Source: Planococcus citreus
GTDB lineage: Bacteria; Bacillota; Bacilli; Bacillales_A; Planococcaceae
Direction: 5' to 3'
NCBI RefSeq assembly: GCF_003664125.1
Contig: NZ_RCCP01000005.1
Coordinates: 1 to 64,000 of the forward strand
DNA length: 64,000 bases
Each line of letters begins with the position of its first letter. Position 1 is the stretch's first letter. The notes below the pieces were generated by a model. It was not told the DNA's origin and ran no database searches. It worked only from the letters and a program-made list of their open reading frames with translations. The position numbers and the translations under genes were made by a program. Shown one piece after another: positions 8,561 through 15,578 of the stretch.

Positions 8561-8633
8561 AAGAGGAAGCAATTCGCTATTGTTGTGAAACCGGCAGCTC
8601 TATCTTTATAATATAGCTACGGCATAGCCATAG

Positions 8634-8661
8634 AAAAAAGCGCCGGAACTTTTCCGGCGCT
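8634..8661 (-). terminator. Terminator of yheE
   Basis: Stem GCGCCGGAA/TTCCGGCGC with a minus-strand T run, directly after the yheE stop codon. Confidence 0.85.
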
Positions 8662-8865
8662 TCAGTCGTATACATGATAGAGCATCAGCTCATGGACCAT
8701 TTTCTTGATGGCTTCCTCATCCTGCGGCGGAGCGGATTGCCAAACAATCGACCCGTCCGGATGATACTCGCCGCGAATGCGTTCATTGCGGTAAAAGAAT
8801 GAGATGTTCCAGCCGGGCAGCCGGCTGTCTTCGAACATCGGCTTGAATTTAAAATGCTGCAGCAT
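8662..8865 (-). CDS. yheE: YheE-family small protein
   Basis: 67 residues starting MLQHFKFKPMFEDSRLPGW. The pattern LPGW.ISFFYR and the position beside yheB and the yheIH-type exporter match B. subtilis YheE, a conserved protein of unknown function. The start is set by AAGGGGG a few bases upstream; a longer in-frame reading exists but lacks a ribosome binding site. No membrane segment or catalytic motif is seen. Confidence 0.8.
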   Translation of the reverse strand: MLQHFKFKPMFEDSRLPGWNISFFYRNERIRGEYHPDGSIVWQSAPPQDEEAIKKMVHELMLYHVYD

Positions 8866-8942
8866 CGGAATCCCCCTTTGATCGTCTCTTTCCATTATAG
8901 GGGAAGAGGCGCAATAGACAAAGAAGAAATGAGTGACCTTAG

Positions 8943-10091
8943 TTGAATATTCTACTGACATTAATGCTGATGGCCTTGATCGGTGCCTTGATCGGCGGCA
9001 TGACCAACCATTTGGCCATCAAGATGCTGTTCTGGCCATACGAAGCGAAATACATCGGCAAGTTCCGCCTGCCGTTTACGCCAGGGCTCATCCCGAAGCG
9101 ACGGGATGAATTGTCACGCCAGCTCGGCCGTACCGTGGTCGAACATTTGCTGACGCCGGAAACCTTCAAAAAACGCTTTTTCAACGAAGCGATGCATAAG
9201 AAAACAGAGAACTGGCTGAATCGCCAGTTGGATCTGCATCTTTTTTCTTCACCCCGCACGTTCAACGAATGGCTGGACCTTGCCAATCAAAAAGGTGTGG
9301 ACCGAAAGCTTGAAGCGAAGCTCGACGGGTTGGTTGACCGCAACCGGGACGCCATAGATGACTACATCGCCGGAAAAACCGTTCGGGAATTGCTTCCGGA
9401 TGCCTGGAAGCCGGGAATCGAGGAAAAGATTTTTGGCGGCGTCAAATACGCCATCGATAGAGGCTCGGACTATTTTGCTTCGCCTGCAGGGCGACAGACG
9501 GTTAAAAGTTTATTGGACGAATTTCTAGTATCGCGCGGCCGTTTCGGGAATGTGCTCCACAATTTGTTCGGCGATTCCCAGTCAATCACGAATAAGACCC
9601 AATCGGAAATCATCAAGTTCCTTAATTCCCCGAAAACCTTTGAACTGCTCGGCACTTTGGCGTTTCGTGAGTGGGAAAAGCTGCAAGATAAGCGCGCGGA
9701 TGAGCTCTTGAAGGAATTCGACGCCGAGCCGGCGATTGCGGCCATCAAGCAGTATGTCCGCGACCAGGCCCGCATTTCGGCAAGACTAGACGCATCACTT
9801 GCAGAGACATGGCCTCGGGGGTTAGAATGGACAAGTGTCAATATTACGCCTCTCATCACGGACTTCGCGTTTGAAATGGGAGAGCAGAAGTTAGAAGAGA
9901 CCATATTGAAAATCGACATGGAAAATATGGTCAGACAGCAAGTCGATTCTCTGCCGCTCAGCCGATTGGAAGAATTGGTGCTCGGGATTTCACGGAGAGA
10001 ATTCAAGATGATCACGGTACTGGGCGCATTTCTGGGGGGCTTTATCGGCATACTCCAGGGTTTGCTCGTCACAGTGCTGAATTTAGGGTAG
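8943..10091 (+). CDS. yheB: DUF445 membrane protein YheB
   Basis: 382 residues. An N-terminal hydrophobic segment (about residues 1-20) runs into GGMTNHLAIKMLFWPYEAKYIG.R, the DUF445 hallmark. A long, charged, mostly helical middle follows, and a hydrophobic C terminus (VLGAFLGGFIGILQGLLVTV) ends the protein. The length matches B. subtilis YheB. The start is TTG, with only a weak upstream purine stretch. Function is unknown. It is followed after 13 bases by yheA, so the two are probably cotranscribed. Confidence 0.88.
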   Translation: MNILLTLMLMALIGALIGGMTNHLAIKMLFWPYEAKYIGKFRLPFTPGLIPKRRDELSRQLGRTVVEHLLTPETFKKRFFNEAMHKKTENWLNRQLDLHLFSSPRTFNEWLDLANQKGVDRKLEAKLDGLVDRNRDAIDDYIAGKTVRELLPDAWKPGIEEKIFGGVKYAIDRGSDYFASPAGRQTVKSLLDEFLVSRGRFGNVLHNLFGDSQSITNKTQSEIIKFLNSPKTFELLGTLAFREWEKLQDKRADELLKEFDAEPAIAAIKQYVRDQARISARLDASLAETWPRGLEWTSVNITPLITDFAFEMGEQKLEETILKIDMENMVRQQVDSLPLSRLEELVLGISRREFKMITVLGAFLGGFIGILQGLLVTVLNLG

Positions 10092-10104
10092 AGGAGAGAT
10101 TTAC

Positions 10105-10452
10105 ATGGCAGTAAACATTTATGACGACATCAACAAATTAGAATCATCGTTCCGTTCAACAGAGGAATTTCAAAAACTTCAAGAAGCGGTTGCACAAGTA
10201 ACGGCAGATAGCGAAGCAAACGAATTGTTCAAGAAATTCCGCGACCTGCAAGTTACATTGCAGCAAAAACAACAGCAAGGCGAAGAGATCACTGAAGAAG
10301 AAATGATGGGTGCTCAAGCGACAGCGCAAGCTGCTCAGGAAAACCCGAAAATCTTGTCTATGCTCGAAGCTGAAATGGCCCTTAGCCAAATGATCGAAGA
10401 AGTAAATCGTGTTTTGATCAAGCCAGTACAAGAACTTTACGAAAGCATGTAA
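10105..10452 (+). CDS. yheA: YlbF/YmcA-family protein YheA
   Basis: 115 residues, all helical and acidic, with the family pattern of an N-terminal helix (NIYDDINKLESSFRSTEEF) and a C-terminal helix ending VNRVLIKPVQELYESM. Paralogues YlbF and YmcA form the Y-complex with YaaT that acts on RNase Y in B. subtilis; whether YheA does so is not known. AGAGGAGAGAT lies before the ATG. A very long hairpin follows the gene. Confidence 0.88.
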   Translation: MAVNIYDDINKLESSFRSTEEFQKLQEAVAQVTADSEANELFKKFRDLQVTLQQKQQQGEEITEEEMMGAQATAQAAQENPKILSMLEAEMALSQMIEEVNRVLIKPVQELYESM

Positions 10453-10476
10453 TTCCAGCAAAAAAAGGATTTACGG

Positions 10477-10537
10477 AAAAGACACCGAATACGTAAAGAT
10501 GAATGCTAATTCATTTTTACGAAGGGGTGTCTTTTTC
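10477..10537 (+). terminator. Long hairpin after yheA that covers the yhaR ribosome binding site
   Basis: Outer stem AAAAGACACC (10477-10486) with GGTGTCTTTT (10526-10535). Inner stem CGTAAAGATGAAT (10492-10504) with ATTCATTTTTACG (10509-10521), one G-U pair and a 4-base loop. The 23 paired positions end in a T run only 3 bases before the yhaR ATG. The yhaR ribosome binding site (AAGGGG, 10522-10527) lies in the internal loop and outer stem. Confidence 0.85.
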
Positions 10538-10539
10538 TT

Positions 10540-11319
10540 ATGTATCAAACGATTATGCTGAAAAAAGATGGGCGTTTGGCGTACTTGGTGCTGAACCGTC
10601 CGGATTCAATGAATGCAATGAATGCGAAAATGATGGGAGAGCTCGCGGATTGCTTTGAAAGCTTGAAAAATGACCAGTCGGTTCATGCGCTGATTATTCA
10701 CGGGGCAGGAAGGGCGTTTTCTGCTGGAGGCGATATTAAGGAAATGGTCGATCCCGACAACCCGATGGATATCGATGTGGTGATGGGAGACGTTAGCCGC
10801 CTGGCAAAAGCGCTTTATACCTTGCCGCAAGTGACGATTGCGGCTGTGCATGGCGCTTCTGCAGGGCTTGGGTTCAGCATGGCGCTTGCCTGCGACCATG
10901 TGGTGGCGGAAGAAAGCAGCAAATTGGCGATGAATTTCATCGGCATTGGACTCATCCCGGACGGAGGCGGCCATTTCTTCCTGAAAGAGCGTGTCGGCGT
11001 GCCAAGGGCGAAGCAATTGATTTGGGCGGGCCAAGTGCTGAAAGCGCATGATGCCCTCGCCAAAGGCTTGATCGAAGAAGTGACGGCGGAAGGCAGAGGC
11101 TTGGAACAGGCGGAGAAATACGCGCATGAAGTGCTGGCCTCTCCGGTTGCTGCGATGCTGAAATCGAAAGAAATCCTGCACGCCATGAAGCTGGCTGAAC
11201 TGGATAAAGTGCTCGCAGGCGAAGCATCCGGGCAATCGGCGATGCGTAAAACGGCAGACCATCTCGAAGGCATACAAGCCTTTGTCGAAAAGCGCAAGCC
11301 TGCTTTTAAAGGAAAATAA
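10540..11319 (+). CDS. yhaR: Crotonase-family protein, YhaR-like (isomerase more likely than hydratase)
   Basis: 259 residues of the enoyl-CoA hydratase/isomerase superfamily, with the CoA-binding and oxyanion motif FSAGGDIKEM and the second block GASAGLGFSMALACDHVV. Neither of the two glutamates used by true enoyl-CoA hydratases is present: the first site reads GLGFSM and the second NFIGIGLIPDGGG. The Asp in IPDGGG is typical of PaaG-like and other isomerases. Position next to yheA and yhaQ matches B. subtilis yhaR. The ribosome binding site AAGGGGTG is inside the preceding hairpin. Confidence 0.82.
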   Translation: MYQTIMLKKDGRLAYLVLNRPDSMNAMNAKMMGELADCFESLKNDQSVHALIIHGAGRAFSAGGDIKEMVDPDNPMDIDVVMGDVSRLAKALYTLPQVTIAAVHGASAGLGFSMALACDHVVAEESSKLAMNFIGIGLIPDGGGHFFLKERVGVPRAKQLIWAGQVLKAHDALAKGLIEEVTAEGRGLEQAEKYAHEVLASPVAAMLKSKEILHAMKLAELDKVLAGEASGQSAMRKTADHLEGIQAFVEKRKPAFKGK

Positions 11320-11389
11320 AAAGAGTGACGGGTTTCCGCCATTCTTCACAGGCTGTCGAGAAAGGTTAGAAGACGTATTTTCCGAAGCT

Positions 11390-11550
11390 TATTGCTCTCT
11401 TTCCGTGGGCTCGCGCCCAAGCCTCCTCAGTCGCCTTGAAACCCTTGTGCTCCCACCTCTGCTTAACGCAGATGCGTCGCAAATGAATGCGCTCAGCTAA
11501 GCTTCGCTTATTTATTCCTTGCGGGGTCTCGGTCGTCTCGCTGATCCACT
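11390..11550. repeat. Degenerate GC-rich intergenic repeat, copy 1 (interrupted)
   Basis: The stretch starting CTCTTTCCGTGGGCTCGCGC, then AAGCCTCCTCAGTCGC, and later CCTTGCGGGGTCTCGG and GTCTCGCTGATCC resembles a dispersed intergenic repeat common in Bacillales genomes. Between CAGTCGCC and CCTTGCGGGG about 85 bases of unrelated sequence are inserted. A second copy is at 19446. Confidence 0.6.
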
Positions 11551-11731
11551 GGAAAGATGAGGTCGACCTACGGGAGACCTTATCTTTGCGAAAGTAATGC
11601 GCAGCATTATTGAGCAGAAGGGGTTACGAGCAAACGCTTCTCCAAATACTTAGACAGAACATTGATTTTGAATGTAGAATATATGATCTCCTTATTATTC
11701 ATAGTGGAACACGAACTTCTTCAACACTCTG

Positions 11732-11764
11732 AAAAGCATGGCGGGTTTCCGCCATGCTTTTTTT
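11732..11764. terminator. Bidirectional hairpin terminator
   Basis: Perfect 13-bp stem AAAAGCATGGCGG/CCGCCATGCTTTT with loop GTTT and a T run on the plus strand. The loop and core resemble the imperfect hairpin at 11321, as if the repeat lies between two related terminator copies. Confidence 0.85.
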
Positions 11765-11785
11765 GCAGCAAAAATAGATCAAAAG

Positions 11786-11813
11786 AAAAAACACGGCGAC
11801 TGCCGTGTTTTTT
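11786..11813 (-). terminator. Terminator of yhzC
   Basis: Stem AACACGGC/GCCGTGTT with A and T runs on both sides, overlapping the yhzC stop codon. Confidence 0.85.
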
Positions 11814-11997
11814 AAGTATGGAACAATAAGAGTTTGCCGGCTGGAGATGCAAGCCGGTGGGTTTTTTCAGTCAGCGCTTTTTCTTCGAGCAGCGCAAGCC
11901 CTTGTTCTTTCGCCTCGTCGTCAGTCTCCGCGGTGAAAGTTTCTTCTGTAATCAATTCGCCGGTTTTTTCGAAAGCAGTCAGTTTATAAGTTCTCAT
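11812..11997 (-). CDS. YhzC-like small protein
   Basis: 61 residues starting MRTYKLTAFEKTGELI and containing KTHRLASPAGKLLLF near the end. The pattern is like B. subtilis YhzC, a conserved protein of unknown function. GTG 12006 is also in frame but abuts the AAAGGGG ribosome binding site; ATG 11997 has correct spacing. No motif suggests an activity. Confidence 0.7.
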   Translation of the reverse strand: MRTYKLTAFEKTGELITEETFTAETDDEAKEQGLALLEEKALTEKTHRLASPAGKLLLFHT

Positions 11998-12118
11998 ATT
12001 CGGCACCCCTTTCTGAACGGTTATTCAGTTTAAGTATAAAGGGTTTACATGGAAATGTCCTGCAAATTTGAAACATTTCGGCTTCGCTGCCGTATATAAA
12101 GGTGGAAAGGGGACATGA

Positions 12119-13021
12119 ATGATGACTTTATCGATTAAAAACGCAACAAAACAATTTGGCGACTTTACAGCTGTAGACGATATCTCCCTCGATGTAGCCG
12201 AAGGGCAGATGCACGGCTTTCTCGGCGCGAACGGGGCAGGCAAGACGACGACCTTCCGCATGGCGCTCGGTTTGCTTACGCCGACACAAGGCGAGGTGTT
12301 GTGGCAGGGCCGCCGGATCAGTTATGCAGACAGCCCGGACATCGGTTATTTACCGGAAGAGCGAGGCTTGTATCCGAAGATGAAGGTGCAGGACCAGCTC
12401 GTCTACTTGGCCAGGCTCCGGCGCATGGATAAAAAACAGGCGGAACAAGGCGCAAAGGAATGGCTGGAGCGCTTTGAAGTGCCTCATTACGCCAATAAGA
12501 AAGTGGAAGAATTATCGAAAGGCAATCAACAGAAAATCCAGTTAATCGCATCTCTATTACATAACCCAAAACTGTTGATTTTGGACGAGCCGTTTTCCGG
12601 GCTCGATCCCGTCAATGTGGAAATGCTGAAAAAAGCGATACTCGATTTCCAAAGACATGGGGCGACCATTGTGTTCTCCAGCCACCGCATGGACCATGTC
12701 GAAGAATTATGCGACGACATGAGCATCTTGGACAAAGGGAAGCTCGTCGTACACGGCTCGATACGGGAAGTGAAGCGCACGTTTGGCAAACAGAATGTCC
12801 GCATCCACAGTGACGCTGACATCACCGCGCTCAGTGAATTGCCAGGCGTCGAGAAATTTACCGCTCAGCGCAGTGGCGGCGTGTTCCGTATTGCCGATGA
12901 AGCGGTCGGCCAGAACTTGCTCGCCCGTGCCTTAGAGCTTGGCCCAGTGCGCCAGTTTGCTTTAGAAGAGCCTAGCCTCGAAGAGATTTTCATTGAAAAG
13001 GTGGGGCGTGCCCATGTATAG
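12119..13021 (+). CDS. yhaQ: ABC transporter ATP-binding protein YhaQ (NatA-like)
   Basis: 300 residues. Walker A is GANGAGKTT, the signature is LSKGNQQKIQLIASL and Walker B is LLILDEPFSGLDP. The C-terminal 90 residues form the extra domain seen in NatA-like exporters. With the next gene it forms a NatAB-type exporter, in other species linked to sodium efflux. ATG 12119 and ATG 12122 are adjacent; GGAAAGGGG upstream fits either. Confidence 0.88.
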   Translation: MMTLSIKNATKQFGDFTAVDDISLDVAEGQMHGFLGANGAGKTTTFRMALGLLTPTQGEVLWQGRRISYADSPDIGYLPEERGLYPKMKVQDQLVYLARLRRMDKKQAEQGAKEWLERFEVPHYANKKVEELSKGNQQKIQLIASLLHNPKLLILDEPFSGLDPVNVEMLKKAILDFQRHGATIVFSSHRMDHVEELCDDMSILDKGKLVVHGSIREVKRTFGKQNVRIHSDADITALSELPGVEKFTAQRSGGVFRIADEAVGQNLLARALELGPVRQFALEEPSLEEIFIEKVGRAHV

Positions 13022-14264
13022 TTTCTGGATTATTTTCAAACAGGCATTCAAAACGAAAGCGATGACGAAATCGTTCATGATCACCACGCTGGTCGTTGTC
13101 GCTTCATTTTTCCTGCTGGCCAATTTGCCGTCGATCATCGAGTCATTCGATGGAGACGACAATTCGCAGCAAACGATTCAAGTGGTGGATGGGACAGGGC
13201 AGTATACGGAAGCCTTGCAAGCGCAGCTCGACCAACAAGACAGTGCCATTCAACTAGAAGCGAGCGCGCTTTCTGAAGAACAATTGAGGACGGATGTGGA
13301 AGCAGGTGAAATGGACGCTTTTCTTGTTATCGAAGGCGATGATGAGATCACTGCCCGTTACATAGCGGAGTCCGCCACTGAATCGGCTCAAGCCGCAGAA
13401 TTAGAAAACGCGCTTCAGAGCCTCCAGACAGCGAGGGTCGCCGAGCAGCTGGAGCTCGAAGCTACGGAGCTTGCCCAATTGTTTGCGCCAGTTGAAATGG
13501 AACGTGAAGCGCTTGCCGAATCTTCCAAATCACAGGAAGAGTTAAGCCAAGCGCGCGGCCTTGTCTATATTTTGATTATGGTTATCTATATCGCGGTCAT
13601 TTACTATCCAAATATGATCGCCATGGAAGTGGCGAACGAAAAATCCTCGCGCGTCATGGAAATCTTGATTTCCAGCGTCTCACCAGTTAAGCATATGTTT
13701 GCGAAAATTGCGGGCATCGGCTCGCTCGGCATTTTGCAGATGATGATTTTCGCGCTTGCCGGATATTTGGCGATCCAAAGTTCAGGGTCGGACCTGACCG
13801 AAGGCGTATTTAGCGTCATGGGCTTTTCCGAAGTGAAGTTTAGCACCTTCTTTTATGCCATCCTGTTCTTTTTGCTGGGCTATTTCCTCTATGCTGTGCT
13901 TGCGGCATTGCTCGGCTCGCTCGTCAGCCGGACAGAGGATGTTCAGCAATTGATGCTGCCGATGATGATTTTGATCATCATTGCGTCATTCATCGCGTTC
14001 TCGGGCATTTCCATGCCGGAAGCGGGTTATGTAACAGTCGCTTCCTATATCCCGTTTTTCGCGCCGCTCGTCATGTTCCTGCGTGTCGGCCTGCTCGATA
14101 TCCCGTTATGGGAGCCGCTGTTGTCGATTGCGATTATGCTGTTGACGATCGGCATACTCGGCTGGTTCGGCGCCCGCGTTTATCGCGGCGGCGTCTTGAT
14201 GTACGGTTCATCGCAGTCGCTGAAAGATATCCGCCGGGCGATCAAGCTTGGCAACGAGAAATAA
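13014..14264 (+). CDS. yhaP: ABC exporter permease YhaP (NatB-like)
   Basis: 416 residues of the ABC-2 permease type: one N-terminal membrane segment (MITTLVVVASFFLLANLP), a soluble extracytoplasmic part of about 140 residues rich in Glu, Gln and Ala, then five or six membrane segments. The motif NEKSSRVMEILISSVSP marks the family. ATG 13014 overlaps the end of yhaQ by 8 bases and is preceded by AAAGGTGG; a longer TTG reading is less likely. It works with YhaQ. Confidence 0.88.
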   Translation: MYSFWIIFKQAFKTKAMTKSFMITTLVVVASFFLLANLPSIIESFDGDDNSQQTIQVVDGTGQYTEALQAQLDQQDSAIQLEASALSEEQLRTDVEAGEMDAFLVIEGDDEITARYIAESATESAQAAELENALQSLQTARVAEQLELEATELAQLFAPVEMEREALAESSKSQEELSQARGLVYILIMVIYIAVIYYPNMIAMEVANEKSSRVMEILISSVSPVKHMFAKIAGIGSLGILQMMIFALAGYLAIQSSGSDLTEGVFSVMGFSEVKFSTFFYAILFFLLGYFLYAVLAALLGSLVSRTEDVQQLMLPMMILIIIASFIAFSGISMPEAGYVTVASYIPFFAPLVMFLRVGLLDIPLWEPLLSIAIMLLTIGILGWFGARVYRGGVLMYGSSQSLKDIRRAIKLGNEK

Positions 14265-14271
14265 TGTAGAG

Positions 14272-14308
14272 ACTGCTTGCGGGAAGTTGCCGCAGGCAGT
14301 TTTTTTTC
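14272..14308 (+). terminator. Terminator of yhaQP
   Basis: 11-bp stem ACTGCTTGCGG/CCGCAGGCAGT with one G-U pair and an 8-base T run. Confidence 0.9.
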
Positions 14309-14363
14309 GCTCGGGGAAATGGTAAGATAAGAACAAATATTCGCTTTTGAAAAGGGGATCACG

Positions 14364-15578
14364 ATGGCAAGCATTCGATTTATCCACAGCGCTGATTTGC
14401 ATCTCGGCAGCCCATTCAGCGGCATGAAAGGGCTCGGTGCTGAGCAATGGAAAACATTGCAGAACAGCACGTTGGCCGCTTTTGAACGGTTGATTACCTA
14501 TGCGCTTGAAACGCGGCCTGATTTTTTATTGATTGTCGGGGACATTTACGATGCGGAAGACCGCAACTTGCGCGCGCAGCATCGTTTTCAGCAAGGCATG
14601 GAACAATTACATGAAGCGGGCATCCCGGTTTTTTTGAGCCATGGCAACCACGATCATTTAAGCGGGAGCGGCGTGAGTTTTGACTTGCCGTCAAATGTCC
14701 ATGTGTTCCAGGACAGCGTAGAGAATATGACCTTTACGCTGAGAGGCGCAACAGTGAACATTGCCGGGTTTAGCTATGGCCGCCGCCATGTCACCGAATC
14801 GATGATCGAACATTATCCAAGTAAAGAAAACGGCGTCATCCAGATTGGCATGCTCCACGGTTCTGAGGAAAGCGACACAGAGCACGCTGTATACGCACCG
14901 TTTCGCAAAGAACAATTGCTGGCCAAAAACTACGATTATTGGGCTCTTGGCCATATCCATAAGCGGCAGCAATTATCCATGGATCCACCGATCGTCTATC
15001 CCGGGAACCTGCAAGGGCGCCACAGGAAAGAGCCCGGTCCTAAAGGCTTTTACGAGGTCGTGCTGACGGATGGCTATGCCGAATTGGAATTCATTGAAAC
15101 AGAAGCAGTGCGCTTTGAGCGGATCGAAATCGATTGCAGTAGCGTCCAGCACATGAATGAATTATTCAGCATTGCCAAAGAGCAGCTCGAAGCGCATGAC
15201 GCTGAGGCGCTCGTCGTGGATTTGGAACTCCGAAGTCTGGATGAGGCAACTCTTCACATGCTGGAAGATATCCCGAATGGAGAGCTTGTATATGCTTTAC
15301 GCGAAGCGCTCAGCGAGCCACAGCGCTTTGTCCATATTTCAACGGTTCAGCTTGACAGAAACGGCCTCTCTTCGGAATTATCGCCGTTCGGCAAACAGCT
15401 TGCCAGCCGCTTGGAAAGCTGGCAGTCGAATGACTGGAAACAGGCGTTGAAAGAGCTTTACAACCATCCGAAAAGCGGGCGTTTCCTGCCGCAGTTGAAC
15501 GAGGGGCTGCAGAGTGAATTGCAGGTGGAAGCGGTAGCGAAAATCCGCAAGATGATGGCATTGGAGGACCAGCAATGA
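14364..15578 (+). CDS. yhaO: SbcD-like metallophosphoesterase YhaO
   Basis: 404 residues. The calcineurin-like nuclease motifs are in order: HSADLHLG, GDIYDAED, GNHDH, LHGSEES and GHIHKRQ. The C-terminal 200 residues are a capping and dimer region. It pairs with YhaN to form a Mre11-Rad50/SbcDC-like DNA repair nuclease; in B. subtilis the pair is annotated as repair proteins. The stop overlaps the start of yhaN by 4 bases, so the two are translated together. Confidence 0.9.
   Translation: MASIRFIHSADLHLGSPFSGMKGLGAEQWKTLQNSTLAAFERLITYALETRPDFLLIVGDIYDAEDRNLRAQHRFQQGMEQLHEAGIPVFLSHGNHDHLSGSGVSFDLPSNVHVFQDSVENMTFTLRGATVNIAGFSYGRRHVTESMIEHYPSKENGVIQIGMLHGSEESDTEHAVYAPFRKEQLLAKNYDYWALGHIHKRQQLSMDPPIVYPGNLQGRHRKEPGPKGFYEVVLTDGYAELEFIETEAVRFERIEIDCSSVQHMNELFSIAKEQLEAHDAEALVVDLELRSLDEATLHMLEDIPNGELVYALREALSEPQRFVHISTVQLDRNGLSSELSPFGKQLASRLESWQSNDWKQALKELYNHPKSGRFLPQLNEGLQSELQVEAVAKIRKMMALEDQQ

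Larger units (their letters stand above)
11320..11811. other. Gene-free stretch with degenerate repeat and terminators
   Basis: About 490 bases without a credible gene. It opens with an imperfect hairpin at 11321-11347 (AAGAGTGACGG/CCGCCATTCTT, no T run), perhaps a decayed yhaR terminator. A degenerate GC-rich repeat follows at 11390-11550 and bulk AT-rich sequence to 11731. It ends with strong hairpins at 11732 and 11786. Open frames here overlap the repeat and lack ribosome binding sites. Confidence 0.75.

Noticed and set aside
9470-10072. 200-codon open frame on the minus strand inside yheB
   Set aside because: Shadow of the yheB coding frame; no ribosome binding site and no recognisable protein pattern.
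10606-11349. 247-codon open frame on the minus strand inside yhaR
   Set aside because: Shadow of a GC-rich coding frame; it is His, Phe and Arg rich with no domain, and opposes a clear crotonase.
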